11,489 bases of DNA from Oscillospiraceae bacterium (GTDB taxonomy: Bacteria; Bacillota; Clostridia; Oscillospirales; CAG-272). This document shows, piece after piece, positions 1-6,104 of this stretch. A model generated the notes under the pieces. It worked only from the letters and a program-made list of their open reading frames with translations. It was not told the DNA's origin and made no database searches. A program made the translations under genes and the position numbers. Numbering within the stretch: the stretch's first letter is position 1; every line of letters begins with the position of its first letter. The stretch is from the NCBI GenBank assembly GCA_015065045.1, contig SVRB01000043.1, positions 1 to 11,489 of the forward strand. The letters run 5' to 3'.

Positions 1-198
1 AGAATCTTCACCTGCAACTACTGTATCGCCGAGAGCGTATCTGCCCTGAGCTGAATCGTACTTGAGAAGGTGAGCAAGCATCTTGGGGCTTGTCAAGTCG
101 TTGATTGCAACAACTTCGTAGCCTTCAGCACCAAACATCTGTCTGAATGCCAAACGACCGATACGGCCAAAACCGTTAATAGCAACTTTTACTGCCAT
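1..198 (-). CDS. gap: Glyceraldehyde-3-phosphate dehydrogenase, N-terminal part (cut by window edge)
   Basis: This is the first 66 codons of the glycolytic enzyme that oxidises and phosphorylates glyceraldehyde 3-phosphate to 1,3-bisphosphoglycerate with NAD+ in the cytoplasm. The translation starts MAVKVAINGFGRIGRLAFRQ. It contains the Rossmann nucleotide-binding motif NGFGRIGR (residues 8-15), the strand ending AINDLT (31-36) with the acidic residue typical of NAD-preferring enzymes, and the family motif KYDS (46-49). The catalytic Cys and His lie outside the window. The ATG at 198-196 is preceded by a strong GGAGG about 9 bases upstream. The gene is transcribed away from the divergent gene at 391. 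Family identity is secure. Isozyme type (GapA versus GapB) rests only on the N-terminus. Confidence 0.97.
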   Translation of the reverse strand, partial: MAVKVAINGFGRIGRLAFRQMFGAEGYEVVAINDLTSPKMLAHLLKYDSAQGRYALGDTVVAGEDS

Positions 199-251
199 GT
201 TTTTAATCCTCCGGAATATATAAAAATTATTTTTAAACTTTACCAAAGTAT

Positions 252-280
252 ATTTTAACCTATTTTTCACAATATTACAA
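252..280 (-). promoter_or_regulatory. Probable sigma-A promoter of gap
   Basis: Read on the minus strand, TTGTAA (280-275) and TAAAAT (257-252) are separated by 17 bases. This would start transcription near 245 and give a leader of about 47 bases before the gap ATG. Both boxes deviate from consensus, so this is a reasonable but not certain assignment. Confidence 0.5.
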
Positions 281-328
281 GGGGTTTTATGGAAAAAATT
301 GAAATTTGTTATAATTGTTGCTAAATGC

Positions 329-357
329 TTGAAAATATATCCTTCTTTTAGTATAAT
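329..357 (+). promoter_or_regulatory. Sigma-A promoter of the PAS-like gene
   Basis: TTGAAA (329-334) and a perfect TATAAT (352-357) are separated by exactly 17 bases, about 27 bases of leader before the ATG at 391. This is close to consensus and implies that the downstream gene is expressed independently of its neighbours. Confidence 0.8.
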
Positions 358-390
358 ATAAGTATAAAATGTATCAATTGAGGAAGAAAT

Positions 391-1416
391 ATGGACTTTG
401 GCAAACAGCTTGATAAATTAAATACGCCAATATATATTTGTGATGATAATTGGCAGGTTATCTACAGAAACAAAGCTTGTAAAAAGTACACGACATCTCC
501 AAGAACAAACAGCTCTTTTGACAGATGTTTTGTTGACAAAGCAAGTGTTTTATTTCCTGATAAAGACGGCGGCTTTAATTTTCTATTTTGCAAGATAAAA
601 GAAAGCTATAAAACGGCGCTATGCTTTGAGTATTCGGGGTTTGCTGTAGTTATGTTTCCGCTTATGATGGAATACGAATATCTTTTCGGAAAAGAATATG
701 AATTTCTGAATAACGAAGTAGCCGACTGTGCCAGAGCTCTTTTTGATACGGTAATAAATAATGATTTTACAAATACCGATAAATACGGTATGGCAGAAAA
801 GATTAGAAAATACATTTTCTCTTCTGTTGAGAATTACGTTGCATTTTCAGCTTTTGAAAACCAGTCAAGGTGCGCGTATTCAATAGATCAGCTTTACAGA
901 TTTTTATATAAGAGAATTCTAAATATAATACACAAAGCCGGATACAAGGTTGAGATCGACTTGTCGGGGTTAGAATTTTTCGGCGGAGAGGTCTTTGTGG
1001 ATACGGCGTATTTTACGTCTGTATTTTCGAGCTTATTATTGTTCTGTATGTCGGTCTCGAAGGACAAAAAATGTATAATATCCGCTGAAAATATGGGTTC
1101 AAAGGTAAGAAACAGAATAAAACTAAAATACCCGAAGGCTGAAGAGCTTAGAAAGTGCGGAGACACGCTGAACGAATTTCTTTTATTTAACCCCATCGAT
1201 TATTTTAACGTAATACCGTACGAAGAATTATGTCGTTCTGTCGGTTGGAAAATCGGATATAACGTTGACTATGAGAGTGAATTAAATTTATCAATATATT
1301 TTGACGTCGATATCGATAATAACACCGAATTCCACAGCGATGGAACTTTAAAGGCACCGAGTGTCGAAAAGATTGTCGAAGATATTATTTCGGTTATACT
1401 TCTTCGTTTGTTTTAA
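391..1416 (+). CDS. Unrecognised 341-residue cytoplasmic protein: PAS-like N-terminus, possible degenerate histidine-kinase-type ATPase C-terminus
   Basis: I do not recognise this protein as a named family. Residues 10-31 (LNTPIYICDDNWQVIYRNKA) have the spacing of the first strands of a PAS sensor domain: a short hydrophobic strand, an acidic turn, then VIYRNKA. Residues 166-240 include two long helices, the second beginning VDTAYF, followed by a strand. That order resembles the HATPase region of sensor kinases, and the end (ELCRSVGWKIGY, 279-290, then LSIYFDV) resembles its last helix and strands. The N-box asparagine and the glycine-rich ATP-lid motifs are not visible, and no clear phospho-acceptor His motif is seen. 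There is no signal peptide or membrane helix. The ATG at 391 follows GAGGAAG by about 6 bases. It is monocistronic, with its own promoter and terminator. The sensory or scaffold role is inference. Confidence 0.85.
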   Translation: MDFGKQLDKLNTPIYICDDNWQVIYRNKACKKYTTSPRTNSSFDRCFVDKASVLFPDKDGGFNFLFCKIKESYKTALCFEYSGFAVVMFPLMMEYEYLFGKEYEFLNNEVADCARALFDTVINNDFTNTDKYGMAEKIRKYIFSSVENYVAFSAFENQSRCAYSIDQLYRFLYKRILNIIHKAGYKVEIDLSGLEFFGGEVFVDTAYFTSVFSSLLLFCMSVSKDKKCIISAENMGSKVRNRIKLKYPKAEELRKCGDTLNEFLLFNPIDYFNVIPYEELCRSVGWKIGYNVDYESELNLSIYFDVDIDNNTEFHSDGTLKAPSVEKIVEDIISVILLRLF

Positions 1417-1427
1417 ACAATAATAAA

Positions 1428-1470
1428 CGGGTACGCGGAATTTTTCCGCGTACCCGATATTTTTTTATTT
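1428..1470 (+). terminator. Bidirectional terminator between convergent genes
   Basis: A perfect 13-bp inverted repeat (CGGGTACGCGGAA at 1428-1440, complement at 1444-1456) with a 3-base loop is followed on the plus strand by ATATTTTTTTATTT. On the minus strand the trailing sequence is also T-rich. It sits between the stop of the PAS-like gene (1416) and the stop of the convergent DUF3048 gene (1465), so it can end both transcripts. Confidence 0.92.
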
Positions 1471-2613
1471 GTTGTAGTTCATATTGATGGAAGACTTATT
1501 AGCTGTGGGGAAAACTGCGATATATGTTTTTCCCTTGTTTATCTGAAGGTCGGAATAATCAGCATTGAAGAGTTTGATAGGTGTATCTTCGTCAGCCTTG
1601 TAGTATTTGATGCTAACGTATTTTCCGTTGCTGATATAGTAACCGTCACCCGAGCCGGTCGTTGTTACGTCGATGTGACCGCTACTGTCAAGAGCTCCTG
1701 TGTGGCTTGCAAAGAGTACGATAATATTGGTGAATTCGAGCTGTTTGTTATTAGTCTTATCAATATGAGGCTCGTTGTATTGCCAACGCTTATAAGTCTT
1801 TGTTGTTTCATCATACTTGAGGTAAGGTGTCTGATAGTATGAGAAGGGGAGATATACACATTTAGCTGCGTTTCCGTTGGGTGCTTTATTCTCTGTATTA
1901 AAGCTAAAGGGATTAGCAAAATCTTCTTTTTGCTGTGTTGTCTTGCCTCTGTATTTAATAGCATTTACCATACCTTCGCCCGTTATAACAAGTGTATGCT
2001 CAAGAGCAAAGTTTTGCAATCTCCAAGGGTCTCTGTAGAACATAGACAAATACAAGCCGTCAAAGTTATCTATCTTTCTCTGCGCGATTTCTGTATATGC
2101 TTTATTCGAACCGCCAGCGTGGAAATAGAGCGCGTTGTGGTTTTGTGCAAAATCAAGGTAATATTCTCTTGATGAACGAACGCTTCCAACTACTCCGAGT
2201 GATGCGTAATCCTGTGTTACCATCAAAAGTCTTGTAATTCCGCCCTCAGCAAGACATTCGTACAAAACGTCAGCGCCTGAGATTCCTTCTTGAGGAAGAG
2301 CTGTATGTATGTTGTTTATCATAACCGCTGCAGGACGCTGTTTGCTTATTTCCTCAGAACAAGGAAGACCTGTCAAGGGGTTTATATAAACAGGCGCAGC
2401 CGGTACAGTCGGTGTGGGAGTTGGCTGTAAAGTGTTATCCGGATCGGAAGTGTTATCATGATCTTTGTTTTGTGTGGTCGAGTCGTTTGGTTCTTCTGTG
2501 TTTGAAATTGTGGGATTATCCTTCTTTACACTCAAAACAGCCACTGCAACCGCTAACACAAGCAACAATGCTATAAATGTAATAGAGATAACCGTTATGA
2601 TTTTCTTGTTCAT
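1465..2613 (-). CDS. Membrane-anchored DUF3048 (YerB-like) extracytoplasmic protein
   Basis: This 382-residue protein is anchored by one N-terminal helix (about residues 5-28) and carries a Pro/Thr/Asp/Asn-rich linker (about 32-74, including QPTPTPTVP). The domain begins INPLTGLPC (77-85) and continues RPAAVMINN (93-101), then ISGADVLYECLAEGGITRLL (111-130) and VGSVRSSREYYLDFA (142-156). These are hallmark blocks of DUF3048, the family of Bacillus YerB. A second conserved part follows (about 255-375). The biochemical function of the family is not established; the location implies an envelope role. YerB-type proteins are often lipoproteins, but there is no lipobox cysteine here, so a transmembrane anchor is more likely. 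The ATG at 2613 has a modest upstream AGGA. The gene has its own consensus promoter. Confidence 0.93.
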   Translation of the reverse strand: MNKKIITVISITFIALLLVLAVAVAVLSVKKDNPTISNTEEPNDSTTQNKDHDNTSDPDNTLQPTPTPTVPAAPVYINPLTGLPCSEEISKQRPAAVMINNIHTALPQEGISGADVLYECLAEGGITRLLMVTQDYASLGVVGSVRSSREYYLDFAQNHNALYFHAGGSNKAYTEIAQRKIDNFDGLYLSMFYRDPWRLQNFALEHTLVITGEGMVNAIKYRGKTTQQKEDFANPFSFNTENKAPNGNAAKCVYLPFSYYQTPYLKYDETTKTYKRWQYNEPHIDKTNNKQLEFTNIIVLFASHTGALDSSGHIDVTTTGSGDGYYISNGKYVSIKYYKADEDTPIKLFNADYSDLQINKGKTYIAVFPTANKSSINMNYNK

Positions 2614-2656
2614 GTTAAAGTTCCTGCCTTCCGTAATATAACTCCAATTTGAATAA

Positions 2657-2685
2657 ATTATACTACTTTTTTATGTATTTGTCAA
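2657..2685 (-). promoter_or_regulatory. Consensus sigma-A promoter of the DUF3048 gene
   Basis: On the minus strand a perfect TTGACA (2685-2680) and a perfect TATAAT (2662-2657) are separated by 17 bases. Transcription would start near 2650, leaving a leader of about 37 bases. Both hexamers match consensus exactly, suggesting strong constitutive expression. Confidence 0.9.
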
Positions 2686-2755
2686 CGGAGAATGTTGTAT
2701 AATGATGTCTGTAAAATGCAGGAAAAAATTAAAATAACAAAAATTTTTTTGTTAT

Positions 2756-2798
2756 GATAAAAATAAGGTGGGTACACAGTCTTTATCTGTGCACCCAC
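2756..2798 (-). terminator. Terminator of the CNNM/CorC-type gene
   Basis: The arms 2768-2779 and 2787-2798 form a 12-bp stem with a 7-base loop. The single non-Watson-Crick position becomes a G-U wobble only in the minus-strand RNA, and the minus-strand tail reads TTATTTTTAT. Both facts show it works for the minus-strand gene ending at 2809. Confidence 0.85.
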
Positions 2799-2808
2799 TA
2801 AAAATATA

Positions 2809-4149
2809 TTATTCTTCGTCGTCATTTTGGGTTTCGGTGATGATCTTTGAAACCAAAGCCCATTCAACTCGAAGGTCAACGATTTCTTCAACATTGATTT
2901 TTAAACCCTTTACCTCTACTTCAGGTTTTGAGCCATCTTCGGGGATTGAGGGCATTTCCGAGAAGATAAGACCGCCGAGAGTCTTATAGTCTTCTGTTTC
3001 GTGGTCAATTTCAATATCGATAGCTTCACACAAATCGTCAAGAAGTGTGCTTCCCGCTACTCTCCACAAATTTTCTTCTATCTGCATAATCTTGGGGTTA
3101 TTTTGCTCGTCGGATTCGTCATAAATATTTCCAACGATCTCCTCAAGCAAGTCTTCGAGAGTAATAACACCTGCCGTACCGCCGTATTCGTCGATAACTA
3201 TGCACATATGAACTCGCGTCTTCTGCATATCCTTAAACAAAACGTCAGCGCGAACCGATTCGTGAACGAATTTTGCAGGCTGAATAATAGTTCTTATGTC
3301 AAAATTACTATCCTTCAAGTGAGTCATAAGGAACTCGCGAGTTCTCATAATACCGATAACGTTATCAACGTTGTCTTCGTAAACGGGGAAGCGTGAATAA
3401 CCCGATTCTTTAATTATTTCAAGTATTTCTTCTTTTGTGCTCGCTACGTCAATAAACGTAACTTCGGTGCGGTGGATCATAATCTCGCTTACTGCAGTAT
3501 CTCTGAATTCAAAGATATTATCAATCATTTCTTTTTCATCAGAGTCTATAGCACCGCTTTCTTCGCCGATATCTATCATAAGTCTGATATCGTCTTCAGA
3601 AACGTTTTCTTCTTGTTCTTTGGGGTTGATTCCGCAAAGACGGAGAACTGCGTTTGTTGATATAGTCATAAACCAAACGATAGGTTTAAGGAGCTTTGCA
3701 AGGAAAATAATTGAACCACATACGCCGCGAGCAAACTTTTCGGGATTTTTCATTGCCACTCTCTTCGGAACGAGCTCGCCAAGGATAAGTGTGAAATAAG
3801 AAAGTATAAGTGTAATAATAATGACCGCAAAGGCATCAAGCGTAGGTCTTAATGATTCTTGTAAAGAGAATGCTTTGATCGCCCAGTTAACAAGTCCGTC
3901 TGAAAAGCTGTCGGCAGCAAAAGCTGAGCCCAAGAATCCTGCAAGGGTAATGCCTATCTGAATAGTGGAAAGGAAGCCTGTGGGTTCTTGTACCATCTTA
4001 AGCATTTTTGAGGCTTTCTTGTCGCCTTCATCTGCCTGATGCTTAAGCTTGTTTTCGTTAAGTGAAATAACTGCAATCTCGGTTGCGGCAAAAAATGCGT
4101 TTAAAAGAATAAGCAAAAGTTGTAAAAACAATTGCGGTAAAATGTTCAT
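2809..4149 (-). CDS. CNNM/CorC-type membrane transporter (hemolysin-family protein: DUF21, CBS pair, CorC_HlyC)
   Basis: This 446-residue protein belongs to the family often annotated as hemolysin or HlyC/CorC. Characterised CNNM/CorC members export Mg2+ coupled to Na+, so ion transport is the likely role, though the substrate cannot be read from sequence. The membrane DUF21 domain spans about 1-180, with NAFFAATEIAVIS (17-29), PTGFLSTIQIGITLAG (56-71) and LILGELVPKR (121-130). Two CBS domains, which bind adenosyl ligands in this family, lie at about 222-275 and 285-340, ending in the hallmark DEYGGTAGVITLEDLLEEIV (320-339). A C-terminal CorC_HlyC domain covers about 355-432. Its length and domain order are normal. 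The ATG at 4149 has AGGAG about 7 bases upstream. It lies 69 bases downstream of the small membrane protein at 4219-4506 and is probably cotranscribed with it. Confidence 0.95.
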   Translation of the reverse strand: MNILPQLFLQLLLILLNAFFAATEIAVISLNENKLKHQADEGDKKASKMLKMVQEPTGFLSTIQIGITLAGFLGSAFAADSFSDGLVNWAIKAFSLQESLRPTLDAFAVIIITLILSYFTLILGELVPKRVAMKNPEKFARGVCGSIIFLAKLLKPIVWFMTISTNAVLRLCGINPKEQEENVSEDDIRLMIDIGEESGAIDSDEKEMIDNIFEFRDTAVSEIMIHRTEVTFIDVASTKEEILEIIKESGYSRFPVYEDNVDNVIGIMRTREFLMTHLKDSNFDIRTIIQPAKFVHESVRADVLFKDMQKTRVHMCIVIDEYGGTAGVITLEDLLEEIVGNIYDESDEQNNPKIMQIEENLWRVAGSTLLDDLCEAIDIEIDHETEDYKTLGGLIFSEMPSIPEDGSKPEVEVKGLKINVEEIVDLRVEWALVSKIITETQNDDEE

Positions 4150-4218
4150 GATAATCTCCTAAGTAATAAGTATCTTTTAATAAAATAATGTTTTTAAGTT
4201 TCAGCTTTAACCGAAAAA

Positions 4219-4506
4219 TCAACAGTTGAGAATTTTTTCGCATCTGAAAAACATAACATTTTTTTTGATAATAAGCTTTATTCTGTCTTCCAACGCAAAA
4301 AAGGCACAACAACAAAGAGGGACAAAAATTCCCACTTTATAAATTATGCCTATATATTCTGAATCGGATACAGAGGTGAAACTTAAACAGTTGCTGTCCT
4401 GTAAATTACCGTATGTATCAATGCCTGCAAATAAAACAACAAAAAGCAAGCACGCAACTATAAGAATTATTTTAAAAATACATCGCGGTATGGGCGAATC
4501 GTCCAA
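4219..4506 (-). CDS. Small two-helix membrane protein of unknown function, TTG start
   Basis: I do not recognise this family. The 95-residue product has a hydrophobic helix at about 9-29 (IFKIILIVACLLFVVLFAGI), a polar Ser/Asp-rich loop of about 22 residues, a second helix at about 52-72 (with LCCCAFFAL), and a basic tail (DRIKLIIKK). This predicts a small inner-membrane protein with both ends inside. The start is a TTG at 4506, supported by GAGGT 8 bases upstream and an extended-10 promoter a few bases further up. Together these argue that it is a real gene rather than a chance frame. It is 69 bases upstream of the CNNM/CorC gene, with no terminator seen between, so it may be expressed with it. 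It is cysteine-rich (6 Cys in 95 residues). The function is unknown. Confidence 0.62.
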   Translation of the reverse strand: MDDSPIPRCIFKIILIVACLLFVVLFAGIDTYGNLQDSNCLSFTSVSDSEYIGIIYKVGIFVPLCCCAFFALEDRIKLIIKKNVMFFRCEKILNC

Positions 4507-4541
4507 GAAACTTTACCTCTTTCTTTAATAATATTGTTGTG

Positions 4542-4570
4542 ATTATAGCACATATACAAATTCTTTTCAA
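4542..4570 (-). promoter_or_regulatory. Strong sigma-A promoter with extended -10
   Basis: On the minus strand TTGAAA (4570-4565) lies 17 bases from a perfect TATAAT (4547-4542), which is preceded by TGC (extended -10). Transcription would start near 4535, giving a leader of about 29 bases to the TTG start of the small membrane protein and reading on into the CNNM/CorC gene. Confidence 0.82.
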
Positions 4571-4610
4571 TAGCAATCACAAAAAATTTATATCGTGTAC
4601 ATATTTACCC

Positions 4611-5459
4611 TTAGTTAAAAAGCGAATTGTAATACTTTTTCATAGCCAAAGCGTCTTCAGCCATCGTTCCGTCGGATTCGCAAATTATCCTCGGGGAAAC
4701 GTTTTCTTTGTAAATAGCCTCCATAAGCGGTTCGAAGGGAGGGCCGTAAATCGTGTCTTCAAACGTCAAATGCTTTTTTTCACCTGAGTTAGTAAACTCG
4801 ATTTTCGAAAAATGGCAGTGAAGGGTATCTGCATACTTGTCGCCAAGCTTTTCTGCAATCAAATTAAATACTCGTCTGTAGTCGTCGATAGTAACAAAGA
4901 AATTACCCACGTTTCGTGCATTTAAGTGCCCGAAGTCTACAACAGGGCAGAGTCTTTTATCTATCGAACAAATATCGAGAACCTCTTCAAGTGTGCCGAG
5001 CTGATTAAGCTTACCCATAGTTTCAAGAGCCAGAGTAACGTTTGTGCCATCGACAGCCTCAAGAGCTTTATACATAGTATCCTTCGCAAGTTCAACAGCT
5101 GCTTCTCTTGAAATTTTTGAAGCACTTCCGGTATGGATAACGATAAGCTCTGCATTCATAAGCTCAGCGGCTCTTACGCTTTTTGAAATATAATCAACGC
5201 TCTTAAGTCTCTTTTCTTCTTCAATGCCCGAAAGAGAAATATAATAAGGAGCATGGAGTGACATACGAATATTATTTTTCTTTGCCTCATCGCCTATTTT
5301 TCTAAAAGTATCATCACTTCCGAACAGTCCCTTTCCTGCTTGATATTCATAGCAATCAAGACCGAAAGCGGAAACCCAAGCGGGAGCGTCAACCGTGCTT
5401 TTTTTACCTGAATCATAGAAGGAAAGCGAGTTTCCTCCCGGACCGAATAAAGCGCCCAT
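4611..5459 (-). CDS. Endonuclease IV-like TIM barrel protein (AP endonuclease family 2), possibly not a canonical Nfo
   Basis: At 282 residues this has the normal endonuclease IV length; family members cut DNA at abasic sites using three zinc ions. Metal-site positions align with E. coli Nfo: His69 (SLHAPY), His109 (VIHTG), Glu146 (LALETMGK), Asp175 and His178 (VVDFGHLNAR), His216 (HCHFSK), His230 and Glu261 (ICESDG). The exception is the site of E. coli Asp229. There the D-R-H motif is replaced by K-K-H (228-230, in GEKKHL), removing one ligand of the third zinc. It may therefore be a divergent metal-dependent hydrolase or isomerase-like barrel rather than a full AP endonuclease. The ATG at 5459 has GGAG about 8 bases upstream. 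It begins 11 bases after the end of the YqeG-like gene, whose stop codon overlaps this ribosome binding site. Confidence 0.88.
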   Translation of the reverse strand: MGALFGPGGNSLSFYDSGKKSTVDAPAWVSAFGLDCYEYQAGKGLFGSDDTFRKIGDEAKKNNIRMSLHAPYYISLSGIEEEKRLKSVDYISKSVRAAELMNAELIVIHTGSASKISREAAVELAKDTMYKALEAVDGTNVTLALETMGKLNQLGTLEEVLDICSIDKRLCPVVDFGHLNARNVGNFFVTIDDYRRVFNLIAEKLGDKYADTLHCHFSKIEFTNSGEKKHLTFEDTIYGPPFEPLMEAIYKENVSPRIICESDGTMAEDALAMKKYYNSLFN

Positions 5460-5470
5460 ATATCTATCTC

Positions 5471-5974
5471 CTATTTGCTTTTCTTTTTATAGTAATGCTT
5501 GATAAAAGGTTTTTCTATAGCTGATTTAAATCTGAAAAACGGAGTTTCGACCTTCTTTATTGTCGGAACCCACACGGCAGTTATGCCCGATACTCTTGCT
5601 GTAATAACGTCAGTTAAAAGCTGATCGCCGAGCATTATTGCGTTATTTTTGTCTTCACCAAGCAATTCGGTTGCTCTTTTTACAGTCTTTCTTGAGGGTT
5701 TCCCTGATTTATAAAGATAAGGAAGACCCAACGGCTCGTTAAATTTTTCAACTCTTTCTTTTTCATTATTGGAAACAAGAATGATTTTTATTCCGTTTTC
5801 TTGTAATGATTTTACCCATAAACGAACGCTTTCAGTCGGATCGGGAACGTCATAAGGAACAAGCGTGTTGTCTATATCACAAAGAACGCAGGTCTTTCCG
5901 ATGCTTTTTAAAAAATCGGGCGTAACACCCTCGTATGTATCAAAATCATAATCGGGAAGCAATAGATGTTTCAT
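5471..5974 (-). CDS. yqeG: YqeG-family HAD IIIA-type phosphatase
   Basis: This 167-residue cytoplasmic phosphohydrolase is of the haloacid dehalogenase superfamily. The catalytic motif I is CDIDNTLV (32-39), with Asp33 as nucleophile and Asp35 as acid/base. Motif II is the Ser in VSNNEK (67-72). Lys92 in SGKPSRK supplies motif III, and GDQLLTD (116-122) supplies the Mg2+-binding motif IV. Length and motif spacing match the YqeG family, related to GEP4-type phosphatidylglycerophosphate phosphatases; the physiological substrate here cannot be read. I place the start at ATG 5974, not the TTG just upstream at 5977, because GAGGT lies 8 bases before the ATG but only 5 before the TTG. It is the first gene of a two-gene operon with the TIM barrel gene. 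Confidence 0.93.
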   Translation of the reverse strand: MKHLLLPDYDFDTYEGVTPDFLKSIGKTCVLCDIDNTLVPYDVPDPTESVRLWVKSLQENGIKIILVSNNEKERVEKFNEPLGLPYLYKSGKPSRKTVKRATELLGEDKNNAIMLGDQLLTDVITARVSGITAVWVPTIKKVETPFFRFKSAIEKPFIKHYYKKKSK

Positions 5975-6008
5975 CAAAATTAACCTCGAAAAATAAATTT
6001 ACCTATCA

Positions 6009-6037
6009 ATTTTACCACACTTTTGTAAAATAAACAA
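6009..6037 (-). promoter_or_regulatory. Promoter of the yqeG operon
   Basis: On the minus strand TTGTTT (6037-6032) and TAAAAT (6014-6009) are 17 bases apart, with TGG directly before the -10 (extended form). Transcription would start near 6002, about 28 bases before the ATG. The -35 is weak but the extended -10 compensates. Confidence 0.65.
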
Positions 6038-6059
6038 GAGGGGGCTTCAAATATAAATA

Positions 6060-6096
6060 TATAAAAAACTCCGCTGAAATTATATCAGTGGAGTTT
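6060..6096 (-). terminator. Terminator of the Na/Pi symporter gene
   Basis: The arms 6066-6077 and 6085-6096 form a 12-bp stem with one mismatch in the minus-strand RNA and a 7-base loop. The minus strand continues with a run of T and AT-rich sequence. It lies 9 bases past the stop codon of the gene ending at 6105. Confidence 0.85.
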
Positions 6097-6104
6097 GAAA
6101 TGCT

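Noticed and set aside
299..315. TTGAAA and TATAAT near 299-315 as a second plus-strand promoter
   Set aside because: The two boxes are only about 5 bases apart, impossible for sigma-A; the pair at 329-357 has ideal spacing.
3001..3799. Plus-strand open frames of 131 and 120 codons opposite the CNNM/CorC gene
   Set aside because: They are antisense shadows of a strongly conserved gene with full domain structure, with no ribosome binding site or recognisable motifs.
4058..4315. 85-codon minus-strand frame overlapping the CNNM/CorC start and the small membrane protein
   Set aside because: It overlaps two better-supported genes in another frame and has no ribosome binding site.
5975..5977. TTG as the start of yqeG (one extra residue)
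   Set aside because: The ATG immediately downstream is better spaced from GAGGT and is the more common start codon.
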